Below, in pieces: positions 1-5,738 of a DNA stretch of 8,069 nucleotides. Made by a program: the position numbers and the translations under genes. The stretch is from Bacillota bacterium (GTDB lineage Bacteria > Bacillota > Clostridia > Lachnospirales > Lachnospiraceae): contig JAFADH010000234.1 in NCBI GenBank assembly GCA_023424995.1, forward strand, positions 1-8,069, in the 5' to 3' direction. How positions within the stretch are numbered: position 1 is the first letter of the stretch; each line of letters starts with the position of its first letter. The notes beneath the pieces were generated by a model, which searched no databases, was not told the DNA's origin, and was given only the letters and a program-made list of their open reading frames with translations.

Positions 1-210
1 ATATTAATCACTGTCATATTAATCACTGTCATATTAATCACTGTCATATTAATCACTGTCACATTAATCACTGACATATTAATCACTGGCACATTAATCA
101 CTGGCACATTAATCACTGGCACATTAATCACTGGCATATTGATCACTGGCATATTGATCGCTGGCATATTGATCGCTGGCATATTAATCGTTGGCATATT
201 AATTATCCAC
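1..210. repeat. 15-bp tandem repeat array, about 14 units, open at the left edge
   Basis: The unit ATATTAATCACTGTC is repeated head to tail with an exact 15-bp period. Units 1-4 (1-60) are identical. Unit 5 ends CTGAC. Units 6-9 end CTGGC, with ATATT or ACATT at the front. Unit 10 is ATATTGATCACTGGC, units 11-12 have GATCGCTGGC, unit 13 (181-195) is ATATTAATCGTTGGC, and unit 14 (196-210) keeps only its first half. Divergence therefore rises step by step from left to right. The unit is AT-rich and its length is a multiple of three, so several frames stay open. However, most unit-to-unit changes would alter an amino acid in either candidate frame, so I read it as a non-coding minisatellite. It is not a CRISPR, because there are no spacers. 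The true left end lies outside the window. Confidence 0.97.
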
Positions 211-211
211 A
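203..211 (+). promoter_or_regulatory. DnaA-box-like nonamer at the end of the repeat array
   Basis: TTATCCACA at 203-211 is identical to the classical high-affinity DnaA box. It is formed where the last repeat unit degenerates. Two one-mismatch relatives lie about 110 bp away and overlap each other: TAATCCACA on the minus strand (315-323) and TTATTCACC on the plus strand (321-329). The match is directly visible. A role in DnaA binding is only inferred, and a single nonamer can arise by chance. Confidence 0.35.
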
Positions 212-313
212 TTAAGTTACTATCAGCATACCGCTAATTATTGATCCGGTAAAGTAATAATTCTGCCTTATGTTTATTTATATCCGTCCGATTAACTCGT
301 ACATGATATACAT

Positions 314-333
314 ATGTGGATTATTCACCACAT
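314..333. promoter_or_regulatory. 20-bp inverted repeat upstream of spmB, operator candidate
   Basis: ATGTGGATTATTCACCACAT has perfect 6-bp arms (314-319 and 328-333) around an 8-base centre. It lies 33 bp before the preferred spmB start and just downstream of a -10-like TATACA (307-312), a position suited to a repressor site or a 5' leader hairpin. Its left half, ATGTGGATTATT, resembles the inverse of the repeat-array end (201-212, read on the minus strand as ATGTGGATAATT). No regulator can be named. Confidence 0.35.
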
Positions 334-352
334 AAAATGAAATGAATACAAT

Positions 353-357
353 AAGGA
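353..357 (+). promoter_or_regulatory. Ribosome binding site that decides the spmB start
   Basis: AAGGA lies 8 bases before the ATG at 366. The earlier in-frame ATG at 342 has no Shine-Dalgarno-like sequence before it, and its own first codons would contain this site. The 366 start is therefore preferred. Confidence 0.75.
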
Positions 358-365
358 CAGATCTT

Positions 366-899
366 ATGAAAATTCTCATCTATATTTCCGATTATATCAT
401 TCCGTTTATATTCTTCTATATCGTAGGGATGGGTTTGCTGTCAAAGCAGCAGGTGTTTGATGATTTTGTGACAGGCGCAAAGGACGGCTTTAAGGTTGTA
501 CTGGATATTCTGCCTACCTTGATCGGGTTGATGGTCGCTATCGGCGTTCTGCGGGCTTCCGGCGCCCTTAATATTATCTCCGGACTGCTTCAGCCTTTGA
601 CGGACCACCTTAAATTCCCCTCGGAGGCGGTTCCCCTTGTTATTATTAAGATGTTCTCGTCCTCCGCCGCCACCAGCCTGCTGCTGGATATCTATAAGGA
701 GCATGGTCCGGATTCCTACCTGGGGAGATTGTGCAGCATCATCATGAGCAGCACCGAAACCATATTCTATACCCTGGCCGTATATTTTATGGCTGCGGGC
801 GTGAAGAAGACCAGATACACCCTGATCGGATGCCTGCTGGCAACACTCACCAGCATCATAGCCAGTGTGATTGTCACAAATCTTGTATTTGCACATTAA
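366..899 (+). CDS. spmB: Spore maturation protein B (SpmB), nucleoside recognition (Gate) domain membrane protein
   Basis: The 177-residue product is close to the usual SpmB length of about 178. SpmB, with SpmA, is needed for spore core dehydration and heat resistance; the exact transported species is not settled. The protein is very hydrophobic, with likely membrane segments near residues 5-25, 45-62, 88-108 and 155-175. Family signatures are clear: an FV-x-G-x-K-[DE]-G stretch (34-41), ASGAL (64-68), and GPDS-x-x-GRL-x-S followed by STETIFYTLAVYF and GVKKTRYT (residues 114-152). One oddity is that the usual RP[LI]SG-S-[AG] core motif reads KMFSSSAA here (95-102), having lost its Arg-Pro and Gly. 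A second is that spmA, normally the adjacent partner, is not in the window; the space upstream is repeat and non-coding DNA. The gene converges on fucI. An alternative start at 342 adds 8 residues but lacks a ribosome binding site. Confidence 0.9.
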   Translation: MKILIYISDYIIPFIFFYIVGMGLLSKQQVFDDFVTGAKDGFKVVLDILPTLIGLMVAIGVLRASGALNIISGLLQPLTDHLKFPSEAVPLVIIKMFSSSAATSLLLDIYKEHGPDSYLGRLCSIIMSSTETIFYTLAVYFMAAGVKKTRYTLIGCLLATLTSIIASVIVTNLVFAH

Positions 900-925
900 T
901 GCTTCACGGAATAGGGATACACATG

Positions 926-961
926 CAAGAGGTCCTGTGAGAATGATCACAGGACCTCTTG
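926..961. terminator. Perfect 15-bp stem-loop between convergent spmB and fucI, probable bidirectional terminator
   Basis: The arms CAAGAGGTCCTGTGA (926-940) and TCACAGGACCTCTTG (947-961) pair without a mismatch around the 6-base loop GAATGA. The structure sits 26 bp after the spmB stop and 24 bp past the fucI stop, the expected place for a terminator shared by two converging genes. Neither strand shows a proper U-tract after the stem (GGCCATATATATT on plus, CATGTGTATCC on minus). It may therefore act as a weak intrinsic terminator, a pausing site or a 3'-end stabiliser. Confidence 0.75.
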
Positions 962-985
962 GGCCATATATATTCCATTGAATTT

Positions 986-2779
986 CTACCGGTACAGCGG
1001 TCCGTAGGTCTGGCATGCCCTGTAATCCTGGCCCTCCTTATCCATACCGAAGGCGTTCCAGGCTGCCGGGCGGAAGATCTTCTCCTCCGGCACATTGTGC
1101 ATGGAAACCGGGATCCGGAGCATGGAGCACAGGGTAATCAGATCCGCTCCGATGTGCCCATAGGAGATGGCGCCATGGTTAGCTCCCCAGTTGTTCATAA
1201 CATCATACGCTGTCTTGAAAGGACCGCATCCGGTAGTTCTGGGTGCGAACCAGGTGCAGGGCCAGGTATAATCCGTACGCTTCCACAGGATATCCGATAC
1301 CTCCTCCGGAAGATTCACCGTCCAGCCTTCCGCGATCTGAAGCACCGGTCCCGGTCCCTTCACCAGATTCAGCCGGATCATGGTTACCGGCATCTCCGCC
1401 CTGGTAAGGAAGCGGGAGGAATAACCGCCGCCCCGGAAATATCCGGTGTCTGCCGCATTCCAGGTCGTAGCCTTCAGGATAGCCTTCTGATCACTCTCCG
1501 TAACCTCATACCAGGGCTTTATCACACCGTTTCCCCTGTCATCCCTTGCCTCGCCGCAGCCATCCAGGCAGGCGGCGCCGGAATTGATCAGATGGATAAT
1601 GCCGCCCGCTTCCCTTGCCGCCCCTTCGATATCATAGCCTGCCGCCGCCTTCACCGCTTCCGGGCTCCAGTAGGTGCGCACATCGGCGAAGATCTGGGCA
1701 CGGTTGGTCAACAGCTTCATAAAGAGCATTCCGATGCCGTTGAGCACATCATTCTCCGTAGCCAGAATATAAGGTTCCCTGGCTCCTTCCCAATCGAAGG
1801 AGGTATTCAGAAGGGCTTCCGCATAATCCCCGTTGGGATAGAAATCCGTCCACTGCCTCTGTCCCTGGAAGCCTGCCGCTATGGCATTATGCCCCACCGC
1901 TTCTTCCTCACAGCCCGCCGGAAGATTCGGATTGCCGCTCATGAGGTCCTTGATAATCACCATCATCTTAACAACAAATTCCCAGTCCGCATCCTTTTCC
2001 TCCCTGGTCTTCTGGAACCGGGAGTCATTCTTATCAAAGCCCTCCGTGCAGTTTTGTTTCGTCCAGGCAAGAGCTCTCCGGAATTCCTTCTCGTCATAGA
2101 TCCCTTCGGTCATCCGGCGGATAATCTCCACCTCATCCACGGATTCCACCCGCATTCCCAGATACTCTTCGATGAAAGCAGGATCAATGATGGAACCGCC
2201 GATCCCCATACAGATGGAACCGATCTGCAGGTAGGATTTGCCCCGCATGGTGGCTGCCGCCACGGCAGCCCGTCCGAAGCGCAGCAGCTTCTCCTTCACA
2301 TCCTCCGGAATCGAAGTGTCATCTGCATTCTGCACATCATGCCCATAGATGCCGAAGGCGGGAAGTCCCTTCTGGGCATGGGTCGCCAATACGGAAGCCA
2401 GATATACCGCACCCGGGCGTTCCGTTCCGTTGAAGCCCCACACTCCCTTAATGGTCATGGGGTCCATATCCATGGTCTCCGCACCGTAGCACCAGCAAGG
2501 GGTGAGGGTAAGGGTAATATCCACGCCTTCCTTTTTAAACTTTGCCGCGCATGCCGCACTCTCCGCCACACGGCCGATGGTCGTATCCGCGATCACGACC
2601 TTTACCGGCTCCCCGTTGGAATACCTGAGGTTATCCTGAAAAAGCTCCGCTGCTGCTTTTGCCATGTCCATGGTCTGATCCTCCAGGGATTCCCTTACCT
2701 GCACCGGCCCTCTTCTTCCATCGATGGTGGGACGTATCCCGATTACCGGATAATCACCTATTAATCTGTTCTTCGCCAT
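986..2779 (-). CDS. fucI: L-fucose isomerase
   Basis: The 597-residue product is near the family length (E. coli FucI is about 591). The enzyme interconverts L-fucose and L-fuculose in the cytosol, the first step of the phosphorylating fucose pathway, using Mn2+; many homologues also act on D-arabinose. All FucI landmarks are present: an N-terminal GIRPTIDGRRG (14-24), TPCWCYG (93-99), FQGQRQWTD (304-312), ATEND (340-344), FADVRTYWSPEA (364-375), IIHLINSG (394-401), FRGGGYSSRF (448-457), NWGANHG (530-536) and a C-terminal GQDYRACQTYGPLYR. By alignment from memory with E. coli Glu337, Asp361 and His528, the metal ligands are Glu342, Asp366 and His535. The start at 2779 is chosen because GGAGGA lies 5 bases upstream; an in-frame ATG at 2821 has no such site. 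The gene is divergent from the AraC regulator and alone on its strand; fucK and fucA are not visible. Confidence 0.97.
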   Translation of the reverse strand: MAKNRLIGDYPVIGIRPTIDGRRGPVQVRESLEDQTMDMAKAAAELFQDNLRYSNGEPVKVVIADTTIGRVAESAACAAKFKKEGVDITLTLTPCWCYGAETMDMDPMTIKGVWGFNGTERPGAVYLASVLATHAQKGLPAFGIYGHDVQNADDTSIPEDVKEKLLRFGRAAVAAATMRGKSYLQIGSICMGIGGSIIDPAFIEEYLGMRVESVDEVEIIRRMTEGIYDEKEFRRALAWTKQNCTEGFDKNDSRFQKTREEKDADWEFVVKMMVIIKDLMSGNPNLPAGCEEEAVGHNAIAAGFQGQRQWTDFYPNGDYAEALLNTSFDWEGAREPYILATENDVLNGIGMLFMKLLTNRAQIFADVRTYWSPEAVKAAAGYDIEGAAREAGGIIHLINSGAACLDGCGEARDDRGNGVIKPWYEVTESDQKAILKATTWNAADTGYFRGGGYSSRFLTRAEMPVTMIRLNLVKGPGPVLQIAEGWTVNLPEEVSDILWKRTDYTWPCTWFAPRTTGCGPFKTAYDVMNNWGANHGAISYGHIGADLITLCSMLRIPVSMHNVPEEKIFRPAAWNAFGMDKEGQDYRACQTYGPLYR

Positions 2780-2784
2780 TATAA

Positions 2785-2790
2785 TCCTCC
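2785..2790 (-). promoter_or_regulatory. Ribosome binding site that decides the fucI start
   Basis: Read on the minus strand this is GGAGGA, 5 bases before the ATG at 2779-2777. The upstream in-frame ATG at 2821 would add 14 residues that are not part of the family. Confidence 0.85.
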
Positions 2791-2806
2791 ATTCATACTC
2801 ATATTT

Positions 2807-2823
2807 TATTGACCATATCAATA
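2807..2823. promoter_or_regulatory. 17-bp palindrome upstream of fucI, operator candidate
   Basis: TATTGA (2807-2812) and TCAATA (2818-2823) are perfect inverted arms around the 5-base centre CCATA. It lies about 28 bp upstream of the fucI start, within the likely fucI promoter or 5' leader, where a regulator could act. Bases 2811-2822 (GACCATATCAAT) match 10 of 12 positions of GTCCATATTAAT (5673-5684) in the palindrome before the fucosidase gene. Function is inferred. Confidence 0.4.
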
Positions 2824-2841
2824 TTTATCCGTATTCCTGCT

Positions 2842-2855
2842 TGAAGACAGTTTCA
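2842..2855. promoter_or_regulatory. cre-like site (CcpA), weak candidate
   Basis: TGAAGACAGTTTCA has 12 of 14 matches to the catabolite-responsive element consensus TGWAANCGNTNWCA. One mismatch falls on the conserved central CG. Its place between the divergent fucI and araC genes would suit carbon catabolite control of a sugar pathway, but the altered centre keeps this tentative. Confidence 0.2.
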
Positions 2856-2890
2856 GATTGTCGTTTTATATGTTTGGTATAAGTATATAA

Positions 2891-2920
2891 TTGCTTTCTA
2901 TTGAAAGCTTGTGTTATAAT
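2891..2920 (+). promoter_or_regulatory. Sigma-A-type promoter for the AraC-family regulator
   Basis: A perfect -10 TATAAT (2915-2920) is preceded by TGT, giving an extended -10 (TGn). The -35-like TTGCTT (2891-2896) lies 18 bp upstream of it. Transcription would start about 2927, leaving a 5' leader of about 43 bases with the Shine-Dalgarno AAGGAG at 2958-2963. Confidence 0.7.
2893..2908. promoter_or_regulatory. Palindrome inside the araC promoter, operator or autoregulation candidate
   Basis: GCTTTC (2893-2898) and GAAAGC (2903-2908) form perfect 6-bp arms around TATT. The site overlaps the -35 element and the spacer of the promoter, so a bound protein would block polymerase. Autoregulation by the adjacent AraC-family protein is one guess, though AraC proteins more often use direct repeats. 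Confidence 0.35.
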
Positions 2921-2969
2921 TACCTAAAGTATAACAATATTCACTTTTTTCATCCGGAAGGAGCAATCA

Positions 2970-3839
2970 ATGAAATATTTGGATTACAGGGAGGATAAGA
3001 TTCAGGGATCCTTTGATTTTCCTGTCGATTTTTATCATGTCGACTCCTCCCACCCCCGTTATCAGATGCCTTATCATTGGCATCCGGAATATGAAATTAT
3101 TCGTATTTTGAGAGGAAGTTTCCATTTGACCCTTGACGGGAAGACTCTGACGGCTAAGGAGGGGGATATGCTCTTCATCCACGGCGGTACTCTGCACGGC
3201 GGTACGCCGGAGGACTGCATCTATGAATGTGCCGTCTTTGACATGAGAATTATGCTGAGCAACAATAAAATCTGCAATAAGGTGATCCAGCAGCTTATGC
3301 GCCATGAACTGCTCCTTAAGGTAAAGCATTATGGCCCCAAGGATCCTGTAAGCATAGCCGCAAAGGAGCTGTTCCGGACCATGGACAGCAAAGGGTACGG
3401 GTACGAATTCCGTATTCAGGGCTCTCTGTATCACATCATAGGCACCCTCCTGGAGCAGCAGTCCTTTCTTGTGAATACCGCCGCGTCCACCGCATCAGCC
3501 CAGCAGATCAACCGTTTTAAGGATGTATTGAATTACATAGAAGAGCACTACACACAGTCTATCACCCTGGAGGACATGGCCGGTGTAGCAGGCCTCAGCC
3601 CACGCTACTTCTGCCGGTTCTTCCGGAAGATGACCCAGTGTACGCCCATGGAATATCTGAACTATTACCGGATCGAATGCGCCTGTGAGCAATTGGCGGA
3701 GATCCAGATCAGTATTACCGATGTGGCGCTTAATTGCGGCTTCAACGACATCAGCTATTTCATCAAGTCATTTCATAAGGCAAAAGGGGTCACTCCCAGA
3801 CAGTACAAAGAATCCACCCGCCAGATCTCCTGCTTTTAA
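2970..3839 (+). CDS. AraC-family transcriptional regulator with N-terminal cupin sensor domain
   Basis: The 289-residue protein has the standard two-domain plan. An AraC-type cupin spans roughly residues 20-95, with H-W-H at 36-38, the GSFHLTLDG strand pair (49-57) and EGDMLFI (64-70); this part usually binds a sugar. The C-terminal domain (about 183-285) carries two helix-turn-helix units: SITLEDMAGVAGLSPRYFCRFF (198-218) and ITDVALNCGFNDISYFIKSFHKAKGVTP (249-276), matching the AraC/XylS signature. The start follows AAGGAG with a 6-base gap. Divergent placement from fucI, with solute-binding protein and fucosidase genes downstream, suggests it activates fucoside-use genes in response to fucose or a fucoside; the ligand is not known from sequence. 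No terminator is visible in the 73 bp before the next gene, so read-through into it is possible. Confidence 0.92.
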   Translation: MKYLDYREDKIQGSFDFPVDFYHVDSSHPRYQMPYHWHPEYEIIRILRGSFHLTLDGKTLTAKEGDMLFIHGGTLHGGTPEDCIYECAVFDMRIMLSNNKICNKVIQQLMRHELLLKVKHYGPKDPVSIAAKELFRTMDSKGYGYEFRIQGSLYHIIGTLLEQQSFLVNTAASTASAQQINRFKDVLNYIEEHYTQSITLEDMAGVAGLSPRYFCRFFRKMTQCTPMEYLNYYRIECACEQLAEIQISITDVALNCGFNDISYFIKSFHKAKGVTPRQYKESTRQISCF

Positions 3840-3912
3840 TCCCGTTTAATACATTCATCATGTCTAATGCAGAGTCATTGATAATAAAATCATGCTTCGG
3901 AAAGGATAATGT

Positions 3913-5649
3913 ATGAAGAAATTATTATGCGTATTAATTGCCGTAACCCTCTCATCGCAAATCCTCACGGGCTGCAGCAGCTCTTCTTTCGCCTCCAGGC
4001 CGGGAAAATCCTCCTACGAGGATTTTATCGTGGTGGATGTATTCGATTCCCTTGCTAATTTTGAAGGAATCCAATCCGGCTGGTTTGCTGACATCGTGCG
4101 CAAGAAATTCAACATGGAGCTGAATATCATCGCTCCCAACGTATCCAGCGGAGGCAGCACCCTGCTCCAGATGCGTATGGCCTCAGGCAATGTAGGGGAC
4201 CTGATTATCTGCAGTACGGGGAACGGAGATATGCAGGCCCTGGTGGATAACGGACTTGTCATGGATATGACCGGCCTGCTGCAGGGTAAGGATATCATGC
4301 AATACAGTGACTCCATACGCCTTTTAAATGATAAATTGGGTAAAGAAGGCATCTATGCCATCCCCTCCGAGATATCCTCCCAGCCGGTTACGAATTCCAG
4401 TGAGGGCCTGGAGCTTACCTACGGCCCCTATCTTAGATGGGACCTCTACTCCCTGATCGGCTACCCTCAGATGAACACGCTGGAAGATCTGCTGACCGTG
4501 CTGGAGCAGATGCAGGAGGTCATGCCCGCCACCGAAAGCGGCAATCCCACCTACGGATTTTCTTTCTTCAGGGATTGGGACGGCAATATGATGAATGCGG
4601 CGAAACAGCCTGCCTGCTTCTATGGCTACGATGAGATCGGTTTTGTCCTGGCGAAGGCAGACGGAACGGATTATCAGAGCATTCTGGATCCGGATTCCCT
4701 GTATATGAGAATATTGAAGCTGTACTACAACGCCAGTCAGATGGGGCTGCTGGATCCGGATTCCGCCTTTCAGACCTATGAGGACGTGTTTAAAAAATAT
4801 CAGGACGGGGCAATACTATATACGCCCTGGCCCTGGCTGGGGCAGTCTGCTTATAATACCACCGAGCACAAGGAAGCCGGCAAGGGATACATGCTGGCCT
4901 CCGTTGATGATATGCAGATCTTCTCCTACGGCTGCAATAACCAGGGGAACCAGAGGAATATCATATCCATCGGCTCCAAAGCGGAGGACCCCGGGCGCCT
5001 GGCAGATTTTATCGATTGGCTGTATTCCCCGGAAGGCATCCGGATCGGCTGCGCACAGGCAGCGGGCGGCACGGCGGGACCGGAAGGCTTGACCTGGGAG
5101 ATGAGCGGGGATGGTCCGGTTCTGACGGAATTCGGCAAGCAGGCCTTCCTGAGCGGCGGCGCAGAGGTTCCGGAGGAATGGGGCGGCGGGAGCTGGATGG
5201 ACGGGGTCTCCCAGTTAAATTACAAGCCCGTGGCATACAGTGACCTGGATCCGGAGGGATATCCATATTACTATACCCTCTGGGATTCCGTTATTAAGAT
5301 GAACACAAGCCCTCTGGAGCTGGATTGGCGTTCTTACATGGGAGCCGGCTCCTCCCATGAGTATCTGGTGAACACAAATAAGATCATCGTAGCTCCCGGC
5401 TGCGGTTACGTGGCGCCGGAGCCCTCCTCGGAGATATCGGCCATGAGAGCCCAGTGCCGTTCCGTTATTGTTAATTATTCCTGGAAGATGGTATTCGCCA
5501 ACACCATGGAGGATTTCAATTCCCTGATGGAGGACATGATACAGAAGGCCGGGGTACTTGGCTACAGCGAAGTATATGAAGAGGATCTTAAGAATGCCAT
5601 GGATCAGGATGCGGCAAGAAAGGAAGCCATCGCCGCTTACGGTAATTGA
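3913..5649 (+). CDS. Extracellular solute-binding lipoprotein of an ABC carbohydrate transporter
   Basis: The 578-residue protein begins with a typical lipoprotein signal: MKKLL, a hydrophobic core, and the lipobox LTGC with Cys21 as the lipid-anchored first mature residue, followed by a Ser-rich linker. The mature part looks like the large family-1-type (MalE/LplA-like) sugar-binding proteins of Firmicutes: MRMASGNVGDLII near 78-90, EGIYAIPSE near 145-153, LRWDLY near 173-178, FFRDWDG near 218-224, aromatic-rich stretches such as YTPWPWLGQ near 301-309 that could stack on sugar rings, and DFIDWLYSPEGI near 363-374. AAGGA lies 6 bases before the ATG. With a fucosidase next door, the natural inference is capture of a fucosylated oligosaccharide at the outer membrane face. 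The two permease genes normally linked to such proteins are absent from the window. Substrate is not provable from sequence. Confidence 0.88.
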   Translation: MKKLLCVLIAVTLSSQILTGCSSSSFASRPGKSSYEDFIVVDVFDSLANFEGIQSGWFADIVRKKFNMELNIIAPNVSSGGSTLLQMRMASGNVGDLIICSTGNGDMQALVDNGLVMDMTGLLQGKDIMQYSDSIRLLNDKLGKEGIYAIPSEISSQPVTNSSEGLELTYGPYLRWDLYSLIGYPQMNTLEDLLTVLEQMQEVMPATESGNPTYGFSFFRDWDGNMMNAAKQPACFYGYDEIGFVLAKADGTDYQSILDPDSLYMRILKLYYNASQMGLLDPDSAFQTYEDVFKKYQDGAILYTPWPWLGQSAYNTTEHKEAGKGYMLASVDDMQIFSYGCNNQGNQRNIISIGSKAEDPGRLADFIDWLYSPEGIRIGCAQAAGGTAGPEGLTWEMSGDGPVLTEFGKQAFLSGGAEVPEEWGGGSWMDGVSQLNYKPVAYSDLDPEGYPYYYTLWDSVIKMNTSPLELDWRSYMGAGSSHEYLVNTNKIIVAPGCGYVAPEPSSEISAMRAQCRSVIVNYSWKMVFANTMEDFNSLMEDMIQKAGVLGYSEVYEEDLKNAMDQDAARKEAIAAYGN

Positions 5650-5659
5650 TTTAATTAAT

Positions 5660-5683
5660 TTAATATGGACAGGTCCATATTAA
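5660..5683. promoter_or_regulatory. Near-perfect 24-bp palindrome between the binding protein and fucosidase genes
   Basis: TTAATATGGAC (5660-5670) and GTCCATATTAA (5673-5683) are perfect 11-bp arms separated by AG. The site begins 11 bp after the lipoprotein stop and ends 55 bp before the fucosidase start. No U-run follows (TTGCGGG), so it does not look like an intrinsic terminator. With only two unpaired bases it suits a dimeric DNA-binding protein site better than an RNA hairpin, though an intercistronic stabilising structure is also possible. Its right half shares GWCCATATYAAT with the palindrome at 2807-2823. Confidence 0.5.
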
Positions 5684-5738
5684 TTGCGGGAACATAACGT
5701 TCGTTTCATACATATTTTTTAATTCAGGAGGAGCAGAC

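Larger units (their letters stand above)
211..365. other. AT-rich non-coding leader between the repeat array and spmB
   Basis: No convincing gene is seen here. Together with the repeat array this makes about 365 bases without a gene. The leader holds an extended -10-like TGATATACA (304-312) with no good -35 partner, so I do not call it a promoter with confidence. It also holds the palindrome at 314-333 and the spmB ribosome binding site. A sporulation sigma factor promoter would be expected for an spm gene, but I cannot assign one from the sequence. Confidence 0.5.

Noticed and set aside
1..210. CRISPR array
   Set aside because: Units are contiguous 15-mers without unique spacers, and no cas gene is near.
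1..237. Open frames through the tandem repeat (plus frame 1 ending at 237; minus frame starting at 212)
   Set aside because: The 15-bp unit keeps frames open by arithmetic. Most unit differences change amino acids and no good ribosome binding site precedes the minus start, so there is no sign of selection for a protein.
342..365. Upstream ATG for spmB
   Set aside because: No Shine-Dalgarno sequence precedes it. The AAGGA before the ATG at 366 and the family length support the later start.
441..1016. 191-codon minus-strand open frame across spmB and the hairpin
   Set aside because: It overlaps spmB for most of its length, runs through the terminator-like stem, and has a low-complexity product with no family features.
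959..2764. 601-codon open frame on the plus strand opposite fucI
   Set aside because: It is the antisense shadow of a clear, full-length fucI. Its product is rich in Arg, His, Pro and Gly with no recognisable motif, and it has no ribosome binding site.
2780..2821. N-terminal extension of fucI from the ATG at 2821
   Set aside because: The extension is not family-like and contains the GGAGGA site that serves the ATG at 2779.
4437..5266. Several 65-104 codon frames inside the lipoprotein gene on both strands
   Set aside because: All lie within the well-supported lipoprotein frame, have Arg/Pro/Gly-rich products and lack family motifs.
5660..5683. Intrinsic terminator after the lipoprotein gene
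   Set aside because: The stem is AT-rich at its base, the loop would be only two bases, and no U-run follows.
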